DNA of 64,000 nt from Sphingobacteriales bacterium 44-61 (GTDB lineage: Bacteria; Bacteroidota; Bacteroidia; Chitinophagales; Chitinophagaceae): assembly GCA_001898405.1 (NCBI GenBank), contig MKTW01000012.1, positions 186,001 to 250,000 on the forward strand, read 5' to 3'. The notes under the pieces are model-generated. The model did not search any database. It worked only from the letters and a program-made list of their open reading frames with translations, and was not told the origin of the DNA. Both the position numbers and the translations under genes were made by a program. This document shows positions 35,564-46,150 of this stretch, one piece after another. How positions within the stretch are numbered: position 1 is the first letter of the stretch; each line of letters opens with the position of its first letter.

Positions 35564-35767
35564 GCATCGAAATGGCAGCTCTTCAAAAATAAAGGAAGGA
35601 GTTGAGAGAATCCCGCCTGTTTTCCCATATTGATACATTTTGAAAACAATTTGGAACGCTCAGATTGCCGGGTAAAGGAAATTAGTATTTGTTTCGTGGG
35701 TCATTTGCCGGTTTCCGGCATAAAATATAATGATAGTTCTTTATTCATTACCAAAACGATTGCATCT

Positions 35768-38700
35768 ATGCCAAGCAGCATTACCAGTTATGCACGGTAT
35801 CTTTCCGTTCTACTGCTTTTTCTTTTCCTGTTCATGATCTCGGTTGCGCAAAGCAGCCGCATGACCGGCAGGGTTATTTCCCAGGAGGATAATAAACCCC
35901 TGGCTGGCGTTTCCGTACAATTGAAAGGCAAGCAGACCGGTACCACCACGGATGAAGCAGGCTTTTTTTCCATTGCCGCCGCTCCGGGTGATACATTGGT
36001 CATTTCATACGTAGGTTATGAAAGCGCTGAACTGGCTTTCAGTAATGCTGCGGATATTACTGTCCCGCTCCACCCTGTTGCCGCCGCCATGCAGGATGTA
36101 GTAGTGGTGGGGTATGGTACTCAAAGGAGAAAAGACCTGACAGGCTCTTTGAGCTCTGTAAATGGAAAAGACCTGAAATCACTGCCTGTTCCCAATGTGG
36201 GTGAAGCATTGCAGGGTAGGGCAGCCGGCGTTCAGATCGTTTCATCCGGCGCACCCGGTAGCAATGTCACCATCAGGGTAAGAGGTACAGGTACCATTAA
36301 TAATAGTGACCCGCTGCTGGTGATTGACGGCGTGCCTGCAGATATTCCACTTAACAATATCAGTCCTGATGATATCGCTTCCATTGAAGTGCTGAAAGAT
36401 GCATCCTCCGCTGCGATATACGGATCGAGAGGTGCCAATGGCGTAGTATTGATCACCACTAAACGCGGTGCCAATGGAAGGAACAGCCTTGAGTTCAAAA
36501 GTTTTGCCGGTGTGCAAAAAGCAACCGATATGGTGCCCCTGCTCACTGCCAGGCAATTTGCTTCACTTCATAATGAAATGATGAACAACAATGGGCAGGC
36601 GCAAAATCCTGCTTTCGCTGATCCTGCAACACTGGGTAATGGTACTGATTGGTTAGGCGCTTTATTCCGTTCTGCTCCGATGCAGAGCTATTCCCTGTCT
36701 TATTCAGGTGGGAATGCCAAAACAACTTATTATGTATCCGGGAATGTATTTGACCAGGAAGGTATCGTGATCAATACAAGTTATCGCCGCTACACTGTTC
36801 AGTTCAACAGCGAGTCGCGTGTATTTGACTGGCTGAAATTTGGTAATAATCTTTCCCTTAACCATGATATCAAAAAAAGCGGTTCTTATGATATCCGCAA
36901 TGCAATGTCGGCCCTTCCTACACAGCCGATCTACAATCCTGATGGTTCTTATGCAGGCCCTGTAGGGCAGCCATCCTGGGTGGGTGATGTAGCCAACCCG
37001 ATCGGCAAAGCGACGATCAACAATAACACAACAAAAGGATATAATATCCTCGGAAATATTTATGGCGAACTGACCCTTATGCGCGGCCTTAAATTCAAAT
37101 CCACTGCAGGCATACAGGCTGCTTTCTGGGACTCGCGCAACTGGGCGCCGAAATATAACTGGCAACCCATTCCTCAACCGAATTCTTACCTGGCAGAAGC
37201 CTATAACAAATCGCTTACCTGGCTTTGGGATAATTATTTTACGTATGATACCCGCTTTGGTGATCATAATCTTACTGTACTGGCCGGCAGCAGTGCCCAA
37301 GCCAGCCGGTATGATGGCATGAATGGTTCCATTCAGCAGTTTGCAAGCGATGTAACGCAGCAGTTGAGTAATGGTACTATTTTACCTACAGTGGGTGGTG
37401 GTGCCAATGAATGGGCACTGTTCTCCCTGATGGGCCGGGTAAATTATGGCTACAAGAATAAATATCTTTTAACAGCTACTGTGCGCCGCGATGGTTCTTC
37501 CCGGTTTGGTAAAGACAATCGCTATGGCACTTTCCCTTCTGCTTCTGCAGCATGGAGAATATCTGAAGAAGATTTTTTTAAGAAAACAGATCTGATCAAT
37601 GACCTGAAGCTGCGTGTGGGTTATGGTGTTACCGGTAATCAGAATATTGGCAACTATTCTTTCGCTTCCGTTTTGCAAACGGTTCAATATAATTTCAACG
37701 GAACAGCAGTGACAGCGATCGTTCCATTGATGATCCCCAACCCCGGCATCAGGTGGGAAAGGGTGGAGCAGGCTAACTTCGGCCTGGATGCAACACTCTT
37801 TAATAACCGGGTGAATGTAACCCTGGATGGTTATATCAAGAACACCAATGACATGCTGGTGCCGATGTCGGTTCCCATTTCTACGGGTTACTCAGACATT
37901 GTGGTGCCCAGCATCAACCTGGGCAAAGTGCAGAACAGGGGGATCGAGCTGACCGTTTCCACACAAAACACCAAAGGGGCATTTGAATGGAATACCAGCT
38001 TTAATGTTGCATACAATCAAAACCGGATCATCCGGCTGAATGATACTATTCCTATGTATACCGGCAGCATTGGTTTAAACCAAAACCTGTCTGTCCAGCA
38101 CCCCGGAGGTTATCCCATCAACGAGTTTTATGGGTTTGTGACCAATGGTCTTTTCCAGACACAAAAAGAAGTGGATGATTATGCTGTGCAGGTGCCGGGC
38201 TCTGATCCTTTTAACCGCACATCTCCCGGCGATATCCGCTTCAGGGATTTGAACAATGATGGAAAGATCGATGACAACGACCGCACCTTCCTCGGCAATC
38301 CCAATCCTTCCTTCATCTTTGCGATGAATAATACTTTCGCCTGGAAGGGTTTTGATCTTGGCATTTTCCTGCAAGGTGTTGCGGGCAATAAGATCTATAA
38401 TGCGAACCGCATTTACCAGGAAGGAATGGCAGTGGCTATGAATCAAACCACAGCTGTGCTTGACCGCTGGACAGGCCCTAACACCAGCAATACCATGCCC
38501 CGTGCAGTGTTCAATGACCCCAATAAAAACACGCGTGTGTCTGACCGGTTCATTGAAGACGGTTCTTATCTGCGTATCAAAAATGTAACACTTGGATATA
38601 CGCTTCCTAAGCGCATTGCAGAAAAAGCAAAAATGAGTTCAGCAAGGATATATCTCTCTGCGCAGAACCTTGTCACGTTCACCAAATACACCGGCTTCGA

Positions 38701-38785
38701 TCCTGAAGTTCCTGCCAATGGCATCGACTTGAATGTGTATCCTGTTACCAGGACATTAAGCGCCGGTATCAATATTAGTTTTTAA
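35768..38785 (+). CDS. SusC/RagA family TonB-linked outer membrane protein
   Basis: A 1005-residue outer-membrane transporter. Signal peptide about 1-28 (ending SVAQS), carboxypeptidase-regulatory-like domain about 30-105 (GRVISQEDNKPLAGVSVQLKG, shown by ISQEDNKPLAGVSV), plug domain about 115-225 with the SusC-type QDVVVVGYGTQ and IRVRGTGTINNSDPLLVIDG, and the barrel to the end. The C-terminal VTRTLSAGINISF is the usual ending. I chose ATG 35768 since the frame from 35630 begins with non-hydrophobic residues. It should import an oligosaccharide bound by the SusD protein encoded next, using TonB energy. Confidence 0.96.
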   Translation: MPSSITSYARYLSVLLLFLFLFMISVAQSSRMTGRVISQEDNKPLAGVSVQLKGKQTGTTTDEAGFFSIAAAPGDTLVISYVGYESAELAFSNAADITVPLHPVAAAMQDVVVVGYGTQRRKDLTGSLSSVNGKDLKSLPVPNVGEALQGRAAGVQIVSSGAPGSNVTIRVRGTGTINNSDPLLVIDGVPADIPLNNISPDDIASIEVLKDASSAAIYGSRGANGVVLITTKRGANGRNSLEFKSFAGVQKATDMVPLLTARQFASLHNEMMNNNGQAQNPAFADPATLGNGTDWLGALFRSAPMQSYSLSYSGGNAKTTYYVSGNVFDQEGIVINTSYRRYTVQFNSESRVFDWLKFGNNLSLNHDIKKSGSYDIRNAMSALPTQPIYNPDGSYAGPVGQPSWVGDVANPIGKATINNNTTKGYNILGNIYGELTLMRGLKFKSTAGIQAAFWDSRNWAPKYNWQPIPQPNSYLAEAYNKSLTWLWDNYFTYDTRFGDHNLTVLAGSSAQASRYDGMNGSIQQFASDVTQQLSNGTILPTVGGGANEWALFSLMGRVNYGYKNKYLLTATVRRDGSSRFGKDNRYGTFPSASAAWRISEEDFFKKTDLINDLKLRVGYGVTGNQNIGNYSFASVLQTVQYNFNGTAVTAIVPLMIPNPGIRWERVEQANFGLDATLFNNRVNVTLDGYIKNTNDMLVPMSVPISTGYSDIVVPSINLGKVQNRGIELTVSTQNTKGAFEWNTSFNVAYNQNRIIRLNDTIPMYTGSIGLNQNLSVQHPGGYPINEFYGFVTNGLFQTQKEVDDYAVQVPGSDPFNRTSPGDIRFRDLNNDGKIDDNDRTFLGNPNPSFIFAMNNTFAWKGFDLGIFLQGVAGNKIYNANRIYQEGMAVAMNQTTAVLDRWTGPNTSNTMPRAVFNDPNKNTRVSDRFIEDGSYLRIKNVTLGYTLPKRIAEKAKMSSARIYLSAQNLVTFTKYTGFDPEVPANGIDLNVYPVTRTLSAGINISF

Positions 38786-38804
38786 TAGCTCAAATTGTTT
38801 CTGT

Positions 38805-40304
38805 ATGAAAACAGTTAAAAATACGATTGTGATCATCACTGCACTGGTATTTTGCAGTTGCAGTAAATTCTTAGATAAAGCCCCGCTCGATTCTGTGAAC
38901 ACTTCCAATTTCTGGTTAACGGAATCGGATGCTATTGCCGGTATCAACGGCGCTTACCAGCCTTTGCAATGGCCAAAATTGTATAATCTGCGTATGTGGA
39001 CCACCGATATCTGGGCCGGGAACAGTGTAGTAGGGGCCGGTGGCGGAACGGATGGTATCGAAACGCAGGATATTGCCAATTTTGTAACGGCTACTGATAA
39101 TGCAGCAGCGCTCGATATCTGGCGCGGGCCTGCGCCAGGCATTCTGCGTGCCAATCTTGTTTTGCAGAATGTTCCCTCCATGAACATCGATGGAGAATTA
39201 AAGAACAGGATACTGGGGGAAGCCCGTTTTTTAAGAGCTACCTATTATTTTATACTTGCCCGTTTATTTGGAGATGTGCCTTTGATCACTGTTCCGCAAA
39301 TACCTTCAGATGATCTGCGTCCTACACGCACCAGCAAGTCGGAAGTGTATAACCTGATCATTGATGACCTCACACAAGCGATCTCATTACTTCCTCCACG
39401 CACCAGTTATTCCGGTACAGATATCGGCCGTGCTTCCAAAGGCGCTGCTGCAGGGATGCTGGCAAAAGTTTATCTCACCCTGGGGCAATACCAGAAAACG
39501 CTTGATCTGTGCGAGGAGGTAGCTTCATTGGGTTATACACTGAACGCAAACTATAGCGATAATTTCAGCCCCCTCACCAAAAACTCCAGCGAATCCCTTT
39601 TTGAAGTGCAGTATATCGGTAAAACCAGTTATAGCTTTTGGGATAACGAAAACCAGTCGTCCTGGGTAAGCACTTTCACCGGTCCGCGCAACAGTGATTT
39701 TGTTGGTGGCGGATATGGATGGGACCAGCCGACGCAGGAATTTGTGAATGCCTATGAAGCCGGTGATACACGTAAAGATCAAACCGTCCTTTATGCAGGC
39801 GGGCCAAATTTTGATGGCAAAACCTACCAGGCTTCTTATTCCATGACAGGTTATAACCTGCGGAAATTCCTGGTGCCAAAATCCATTTCTCCTGATTATG
39901 ATACCAATCCTGCAGACTTTCCTGTATTGCGCTACTCAGATGTGCTGCTGATGCAGGCCGAAGCTTTGAATGAATTGGGCAGAACCGCAGAAGCACAATT
40001 GCCTTCTACTTCCATCAATGCAGGTGGCCCTTTGAACAGGGTAAGAAGAAGGGCAGGCCTGACGGATGTACAGGGGCTGAACCAGGCGGCATTGCGGGAA
40101 AAAATATTGCACGAACGGAGAATGGAACTGGCTTTTGAAGGCCATTGGTGGTTCGATCTGGTGAGAGTGAACAATGGGCAATATGGATTGGATTTCCTGC
40201 ACAGCATCGGCAAATCCAATGCTGCAACCAAACATTTACTGTTGCCGATACCGCAAAAAGAGATCGAAGCCAATCCTAACCTTGCACAAAATCCAGGTTA
40301 CTGA
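38805..40304 (+). CDS. SusD/RagB family nutrient-binding lipoprotein
   Basis: A 499-residue lipoprotein. The N-terminus MKTVKNTIVIITALVFCSCS contains a lipobox with the anchored Cys near 17-19, and the SusD start FLDKAPLDSVNTSNFWLTESDA is clear. The helical TPR-like domain (about 60-370) and the RagB/SusD C-terminal domain, with MELAFEGHWWFDLVRVNNG (about 440-458), follow. It caps the SusC channel (20 bases upstream) at the cell surface and binds the glycan. Length is average for the family. Confidence 0.96.
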   Translation: MKTVKNTIVIITALVFCSCSKFLDKAPLDSVNTSNFWLTESDAIAGINGAYQPLQWPKLYNLRMWTTDIWAGNSVVGAGGGTDGIETQDIANFVTATDNAAALDIWRGPAPGILRANLVLQNVPSMNIDGELKNRILGEARFLRATYYFILARLFGDVPLITVPQIPSDDLRPTRTSKSEVYNLIIDDLTQAISLLPPRTSYSGTDIGRASKGAAAGMLAKVYLTLGQYQKTLDLCEEVASLGYTLNANYSDNFSPLTKNSSESLFEVQYIGKTSYSFWDNENQSSWVSTFTGPRNSDFVGGGYGWDQPTQEFVNAYEAGDTRKDQTVLYAGGPNFDGKTYQASYSMTGYNLRKFLVPKSISPDYDTNPADFPVLRYSDVLLMQAEALNELGRTAEAQLPSTSINAGGPLNRVRRRAGLTDVQGLNQAALREKILHERRMELAFEGHWWFDLVRVNNGQYGLDFLHSIGKSNAATKHLLLPIPQKEIEANPNLAQNPGY

Positions 40305-40317
40305 TCATAGCTTTTAT

Positions 40318-41814
40318 ATGAACCATCAAAAAACTTTTATGCTTGCATATAACCATACCATCCAAAAAACAAAACCGGTTTATCTGGCTGGTTTAACGCT
40401 TGCTTTTCTCCTTCTGTTCTTTTCCTGCAAGAAGGTCGATAAGATGGAATTGAATAAAGGGGATAACCCTCTTACGCTTTCTGCCGATAAAAGCTCTGTA
40501 GTGTTGGAAGAAAAGAACCGCTCTGCTGATGCTGTTATACTTAACTGGACAAGCGGTTCCAATAAAGGAACAAATGCTTCCATATCGTATACATTGAAGA
40601 TAGACAAGCAGGGTAATAATTTCAGCCAGGCCATTACAGAAGAAATGGGTAAAGCTGTGCTTACGAGAAAGTATTCTGTAAACGATCTGAATGACCTGGT
40701 AACCAGCCACTGGAGCACAACACCGGGAGCAGAAGTTACGCTTGAAGCAAAAGTGATCCTGGCAGTTTCCAATGATCCCAGGTTGACTGACTCTTCCAAT
40801 GTCTTTGTTTTTAAGGTAAAAACTTATCAGCCGGTAAGCACTACCTTGTATTTGATCGGTGATGCTGCGCCGAATGGTTGGGATAATAACCAGGCTGAGG
40901 CTTTATCGCCGAGCCTTAGCGAACCTGGCGTATTTACATGGCAGGGCCAGCTGCGTGCTGGTGATTTCAAATTCATTACAACCCTCGGCCAGTTCCTGCC
41001 TTCCTATAATAAAGGAACAGATGTGGACCATCTTATTTACCGCACATCAGACAGTGAACCAGATGATAAGTTTACCAATATCAGCCAGGGGATGTATAAT
41101 ATCACCGTAAACCTGCTGAACCTGACGATTTCGGTTACAGCAGCGAATACACCGCCTTATACGAGATTATGGATGCTGGGTGATGCAGTGCCTACGGGTT
41201 GGAATATAGATAACCCCTCTGAAATGCGGGTTGATTCTTCCAATATGTTCGTATTTACCTATAACGAAATTTTAAATGCCGGCGAATTCAAGATCCCGGT
41301 TGCAACAGGCAATTTCAGTACGGATTATTACATGCCGCTGACCAATCACCCGGCAATCACAGAAACCTCTGTTCAACTCGTACCCAATGGCAGCCCGGAT
41401 AATAAATGGCAGATCACGAATCCCGGACCATATAAGATTAAATTGGACCTGCAAAACCAGACTATCCAGATAAAACCTTTTACGCCATATACCAATATCT
41501 GGATGGTGGGAGATGCAACACCTGCTGGCTGGAATATTGATAACCCTCAACCCATGACCCCTGTGGCTGGTAATCCGTATGAGTTTACTTATACAGGGCC
41601 GATGAGTGTGGGGGAGTTCAAATTTCCGCTGGCAACAGGCAACTGGGGTTGCGATTATTTTATGCCGGTGATCAACGGTTCCGGCCCAGGAAGCACCCAG
41701 ATGAAGTTTGTGGCTTCTGGCAGCCCCGATTTTAAATGGAAAATAGCACAGGCAGGTAATTACAAGATCACCATTAACCAATTGTATGAAACCATTTCTA
41801 TTGTGAAGCAATAG
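40318..41814 (+). CDS. SusE/SusF-like surface glycan-binding protein
   Basis: A 498-residue lipoprotein (signal and lipobox LLLFFSCKK). After an N-terminal SusE-type immunoglobulin-like part (about 35-175) come three similar carbohydrate-binding modules that begin LYLIGDAAPNGWDNN, LWMLGDAVPTGWNID and IWMVGDATPAGWNID (near 183, 285 and 392), each about 100 residues. The last two are the closest pair, so a duplication is likely. ATG 40318 gives the normal lipoprotein start; an earlier frame start at 40174 lies inside the susD gene. It should hold alpha-glucan at the cell surface, as SusE and SusF do, although which sugar is inferred from GH66 next door. Confidence 0.9.
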   Translation: MNHQKTFMLAYNHTIQKTKPVYLAGLTLAFLLLFFSCKKVDKMELNKGDNPLTLSADKSSVVLEEKNRSADAVILNWTSGSNKGTNASISYTLKIDKQGNNFSQAITEEMGKAVLTRKYSVNDLNDLVTSHWSTTPGAEVTLEAKVILAVSNDPRLTDSSNVFVFKVKTYQPVSTTLYLIGDAAPNGWDNNQAEALSPSLSEPGVFTWQGQLRAGDFKFITTLGQFLPSYNKGTDVDHLIYRTSDSEPDDKFTNISQGMYNITVNLLNLTISVTAANTPPYTRLWMLGDAVPTGWNIDNPSEMRVDSSNMFVFTYNEILNAGEFKIPVATGNFSTDYYMPLTNHPAITETSVQLVPNGSPDNKWQITNPGPYKIKLDLQNQTIQIKPFTPYTNIWMVGDATPAGWNIDNPQPMTPVAGNPYEFTYTGPMSVGEFKFPLATGNWGCDYFMPVINGSGPGSTQMKFVASGSPDFKWKIAQAGNYKITINQLYETISIVKQ

Positions 41815-41831
41815 ACCCTGATCAAACCCTA

Positions 41832-43607
41832 ATGATAAATAAAGAACAGATGCGGATGAAATATATAAGCTGTGGTTTACTGGCTTTGCTGATCATAACA
41901 GCCGGATGTAAAAGAGATGAACCGAAGAACGATCCTGTCACCTATGGAGCATCTTTCGCGTTGACTGTTTATACGGACAAAGCAATGTATGCACCGGGTG
42001 AAAAGATCCAGTTTACCCTGAATAAACCTCTTACGGGAAATATTAAAATACGGTACAGGCACTTGAATGAAACCATCAGCGAAACATCCTTGTCCGGCAA
42101 TTCCTGGACCTGGACAGCGCCTGCGGCCGATTTCACCGGTTACCTTGTTGACCTGTACGAAATAGTAGAGAATAAAGAAAAGATACATGCAAGTGTGGCG
42201 GTGGATGTATCATCCGACTGGGCAAGATTTCCACGGTATGGCTTCCTGACCAATTTCGGGCAACTCAGCAGTGATGATATCGGTAAAGTGGTCAAAAATC
42301 TTTCACGTCACCATATTAATGGCATTCAATATTACGACTGGCTGTATAAACATCATAAGCCACTGGCCGGTACGGCTGCTGCGCCACAGAGTAGCTGGAA
42401 AGAGATTTCCAATAAAGATGTATATCTCTCTACGTTGAAAGGATATATCAAAGCAGCACATGATAATAATATCCGCTCGATGTTTTATAACCTGGCTTTC
42501 GGTGCTCTCGATGATGCAGCTGCAGATGGGGTGGCAGAGGAATGGTATGCTTATAAAGATGCCAGCCATGGACAAAAAGACAAGCATGATCTGCCACAGC
42601 CCTTCTTCAAGAGCGATATTTTTGTGGTGGATGCAGGTAATACCAACTGGCAAAATTATCTCGCTGCTAAGAATGCCGATGTATACGGTGCGCTGGATTT
42701 TGATGGCTATCATGTGGATGCTCTCGGCGATCGCGGAAGCCTTTATACGTTCGCTGGTCAACAGATCAACCAGGCGGCTACATTCAAGCCTTTTTTGCAG
42801 GCGATGAAAAACGCTGCGCCAGCAAAGCGGCTGGTGATGAATGCGGTGAATCAATACGGACAGCAAAACAGTATTGCTGCCTCACCGGTCGATTTCTTGT
42901 ATACCGAAGTATGGAGCCCAAATGAAAAGTTTGAAGACCTGGCGAATATTATTGCCAATAATGATTTCTATAGCGGTGATACAAAAAAAACAGTGCTGGC
43001 TGCATATGTGAATTACGCGCATGCCGACAATCCGGGCTATTTCAATACTCCTGCAGTGTTGCTGGCCGACGCAGTTATATTTTCCTTTGGCGGCTCACAT
43101 CTTGAATTGGGCGAGCATTTATTAGGCAAGGAATATTTCCCGAATAATAACCTGCAGATGCCGGATGAACTGAAAGTGTCCCTGCTGCGCTATTATGATT
43201 TCCTGGTGGCGTATGAAAACCTGTTGCGTGATGGCGGTAGCTTTAATAGCCCTGCGCTGGTTTGCACCAATGGCAAACTATCATTAAGCAACTGGCCTGC
43301 CTCAACCGGGAAAGTAGCCATTAATGGTAAAGTGGTTGGCAACAGGCAGGTAATGCACCTGCTCAATTTTACCAATGCCAATTCACTGGAATGGCGGGAT
43401 ACACATGCTACACAGCCCCAGCCTGCTTTGATAGAGAATGCAGACCTGGATTTTACTGCATCGGGTGCAGTGAAAAAATTATGGGTGGCTTCACCTGATT
43501 TCAATAATGGTGTGGCTACTGCCATATCATTTACTCAAACCGGCAACAAGGTTTCATTTACGCTTCCTTCCCTGAAATACTGGGACATGTTGGTAGCAGA
43601 ATATTGA
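41832..43607 (+). CDS. GH66 enzyme, dextranase-like
   Basis: A 591-residue protein with a lipoprotein signal (LLALLIITAGCK) and the GH66 fold of dextranase and cycloisomaltooligosaccharide glucanotransferase, which act on alpha-1,6-glucan. Marks are PRYGFLTNFGQLS, HHINGIQYYDW, FDGYHVDALGDRG (the candidate nucleophile Asp) and VDFLYTEVWSPNE (the candidate acid/base Glu). The N-terminal beta-sandwich (about 35-130) is present. ATG 41832 or 41850 could start it. It precedes GH31 by 13 bases. The two catalytic residues are assigned by motif only. Confidence 0.9.
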   Translation: MINKEQMRMKYISCGLLALLIITAGCKRDEPKNDPVTYGASFALTVYTDKAMYAPGEKIQFTLNKPLTGNIKIRYRHLNETISETSLSGNSWTWTAPAADFTGYLVDLYEIVENKEKIHASVAVDVSSDWARFPRYGFLTNFGQLSSDDIGKVVKNLSRHHINGIQYYDWLYKHHKPLAGTAAAPQSSWKEISNKDVYLSTLKGYIKAAHDNNIRSMFYNLAFGALDDAAADGVAEEWYAYKDASHGQKDKHDLPQPFFKSDIFVVDAGNTNWQNYLAAKNADVYGALDFDGYHVDALGDRGSLYTFAGQQINQAATFKPFLQAMKNAAPAKRLVMNAVNQYGQQNSIAASPVDFLYTEVWSPNEKFEDLANIIANNDFYSGDTKKTVLAAYVNYAHADNPGYFNTPAVLLADAVIFSFGGSHLELGEHLLGKEYFPNNNLQMPDELKVSLLRYYDFLVAYENLLRDGGSFNSPALVCTNGKLSLSNWPASTGKVAINGKVVGNRQVMHLLNFTNANSLEWRDTHATQPQPALIENADLDFTASGAVKKLWVASPDFNNGVATAISFTQTGNKVSFTLPSLKYWDMLVAEY

Positions 43608-43620
43608 TCATACAATTATT

Positions 43621-46113
43621 ATGAAGAGATTTTTTTTACTGCCTATCGTTTTCTTTATTGTATTGGGTGGGTATGCCCAATCGCCTGGCAATTGCGCTTC
43701 TTTTTCCATAGAAGGGAATACCGTGGTCTTTAATTGTGACAAAGGCGCAAAGGTCTCCATAAAGTTTTGCTCAGGAAGTATGCTGAAAGTATGGTACGCC
43801 CCTTCAGGCGAGTTCAAAAGAAATAATGAGTCGTTTGCTGTTGTAAAGGAAACGATTGAAGATGTGGGAAAGATACAGGTAGAAGACCGCCCGGAATCTT
43901 ATGAGATCTTCACTTCACGCTTACGCGTTCGCGTTGATAAAGCGCCTTTCCGCCTGCAGATCTTTGATAAATACCAGAAATTATTGCAGGGTGATTACCA
44001 GGATAAAGGCTTGCTGAAAGACAGCAATAAGCTGATCGCATATAAAACCCTTCGCAGCGACGAACAGTTCTTTGGTTTAGGAGAGAAATCAGGACCTCTC
44101 AACCGTCGCGGCCATTCTTATACGATGTGGAACAGTGATAAGCCTTGTTACTCTCCCAATGAAGACCCGCTGTATAAAAGCATTCCCTTCTTTTTAAGCA
44201 GCTATCGTTATGGCGTCTTCTTTGATAATACGTATAAAAGTGTTTTCCGTTTTGGAACCGCCTCAGAAGATTATTACAGCTTTGAAACACCAGGTGGGGA
44301 ATTGATCTATTACTTTATTCATGGCAGCGATTATAAACAGATCATTGAGCAATACATGCAATTGACCGGCAAACCCATTATGCCTCCTGAATGGGCGCTG
44401 GGCTTTTCACAATCGAGAGGCATGTATACCAATGAGCCACTGGCCCGCAGTGTTGCCGCGGAATTCCGTAAACGCAGGATCCCTTGTGATATCATTTACC
44501 AGGATATTGGCTGGACAGAGGGCCTGCAGAATTTTGAATGGAACAAAGAAAGATATACCAATCCCAAAGGGATGTTGCGTTACCTTGATTCACTGGGCTT
44601 TAAAATGATCGTGTCGCAAGACCCGGTGATCTCACAAAAAACGGCTGCACAATGGAAGGAAGCTGATGCATTGGGATATTTTACCACAGATGTAAGAACA
44701 GGCAAGAGTTATGATATGCCCTGGCCCTGGGGTGGCAATTGCGGGGTGGTTGATTTTACCAAACCCGGTGTTGCCGATTGGTGGGGCAGTTACCAGCAAA
44801 AACCGATCAATGACGGCGTGAGAGGATTCTGGACAGATATGGGCGAGCCTGCCTGGAGCAACGAGGATGCTACAGAAAGATTATTCATGAAGCATCATGC
44901 AGGCATGCATGATGAGATACATAACGTGTATGGACTGACCTGGGATAAAGTGGTAAAAGAACAGTTTGAAAAACATAATCCCGGCAAACGCATTTTCCAG
45001 ATGACAAGAGCTGCTTATGCAGGGCTGCAGCGTTACACTTTTGGCTGGTCGGGCGACAGTGGCAATGGCGATGATGTACTGGATGGATGGAACAGGCTTG
45101 CCAACCAAATACCAGTTGGTTTGTCGGCTGGTATGGGTGGCATTCCATTTTGGGCCACTGATATTTCCGGTTATTGTGGTGATATTAAAGATTATCCCGC
45201 GATGGCGGAATTATATACGCGATGGCTGCAATTCGGTGTATTCAATCCATTGAGCCGCGCGCATCATGAAGGAGATAACGCTGCTGAACCATGGTTGTTT
45301 GGGGCAGAAGCGGAAAAGAATTGCCGTGCAGCCATTGAATTAAAATACCAGTTGTTCCCTTATATCTACACTTATGCAAGGGAAGCACATGATAAAGGCT
45401 TGCCTCTTATGCGGGCACTCTTGCTGGAATATCCCAATGATCCGCAAACTTTTTCTGTGGATGACCAGTTCTTTTTCGGAAAAGAACTGCTGGTGGCGCC
45501 TGTGGTTAAAAAAGGCGCTCAGAGCCGGAAAGTATATTTACCGGAAGGAGAGTGGATCGATTTTAATGATGGTAAAACAATGTATGAAGGCGAACAAACC
45601 ATCAGTTATAAAACACCGCTGAGCAGGATACCCATCTTTGTAAAAAAAGGCTCTATTATACCCATGATGCCGGTAATGCAGTATGTGCATGAACGCAGGG
45701 ATTATCCATTGACGTTACAAATATATCCTGCTGCTGAAGGTCAGCAAACTTCCTTCACATTATATGAAGATGATGGGGAAACGAATAATTACCTGGAGAA
45801 TGTTTCCAGTTCGGTTAAGTTCAGTTTCCAGACCCTGGAGAATAAATATGTATTCAATGCAGAAGCCCGGAAAAATAACGGATACACAGCTCCGGGCAAA
45901 AGGGATTATGTCCTGAAAATATATCTCTCTTCAAAACCAGGCAAAATATCCATTGCCGGAAAACTGGTTTCGCCGCAATCTTTTACTGTGTTCAATTCCA
46001 CTGCCGGCAAAGTGTTGCAGAAAACAGGCTGGGCATGGGATGAAAAGAGTGGTATCTGCTATGTGAGACTGCCGGAAGACGGTAAAGAAAAGCAGGTAGA
46101 GATCTCCAGGTAA
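43621..46113 (+). CDS. GH31 family alpha-glucosidase
   Basis: An 830-residue glycoside hydrolase with a signal peptide (about 1-20, ending GYAQ). N-terminal beta-sandwich to about 240, then the GH31 barrel with GFSQSRGMYTN, the nucleophile Asp in RGFWTDMGEPAW (near 405), and the acid/base region GWSGDSGNGDD (near 475), ending with GH31-type beta domains including SIIPMMPVMQYVHERRDYPL. It should release glucose from the oligosaccharides made by the GH66 enzyme encoded upstream. Alpha-1,6 preference is inferred, since GH31 also holds alpha-xylosidases. Confidence 0.94.
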   Translation: MKRFFLLPIVFFIVLGGYAQSPGNCASFSIEGNTVVFNCDKGAKVSIKFCSGSMLKVWYAPSGEFKRNNESFAVVKETIEDVGKIQVEDRPESYEIFTSRLRVRVDKAPFRLQIFDKYQKLLQGDYQDKGLLKDSNKLIAYKTLRSDEQFFGLGEKSGPLNRRGHSYTMWNSDKPCYSPNEDPLYKSIPFFLSSYRYGVFFDNTYKSVFRFGTASEDYYSFETPGGELIYYFIHGSDYKQIIEQYMQLTGKPIMPPEWALGFSQSRGMYTNEPLARSVAAEFRKRRIPCDIIYQDIGWTEGLQNFEWNKERYTNPKGMLRYLDSLGFKMIVSQDPVISQKTAAQWKEADALGYFTTDVRTGKSYDMPWPWGGNCGVVDFTKPGVADWWGSYQQKPINDGVRGFWTDMGEPAWSNEDATERLFMKHHAGMHDEIHNVYGLTWDKVVKEQFEKHNPGKRIFQMTRAAYAGLQRYTFGWSGDSGNGDDVLDGWNRLANQIPVGLSAGMGGIPFWATDISGYCGDIKDYPAMAELYTRWLQFGVFNPLSRAHHEGDNAAEPWLFGAEAEKNCRAAIELKYQLFPYIYTYAREAHDKGLPLMRALLLEYPNDPQTFSVDDQFFFGKELLVAPVVKKGAQSRKVYLPEGEWIDFNDGKTMYEGEQTISYKTPLSRIPIFVKKGSIIPMMPVMQYVHERRDYPLTLQIYPAAEGQQTSFTLYEDDGETNNYLENVSSSVKFSFQTLENKYVFNAEARKNNGYTAPGKRDYVLKIYLSSKPGKISIAGKLVSPQSFTVFNSTAGKVLQKTGWAWDEKSGICYVRLPEDGKEKQVEISR

Positions 46114-46150
46114 ACTACATTAAAACCGCAGCAGCATTTAATCTGTAATT

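Noticed and set aside
35630-35767. Extended SusC N-terminus
   Set aside because: The added part lacks hydrophobic character, while a proper signal peptide starts at 35768.
35564-35767. A standard promoter for the SusC operon
   Set aside because: TAGTATTTG near 35683 has one base too many between TA and TTTG, and no -33 box is at the right distance, so I do not call it.
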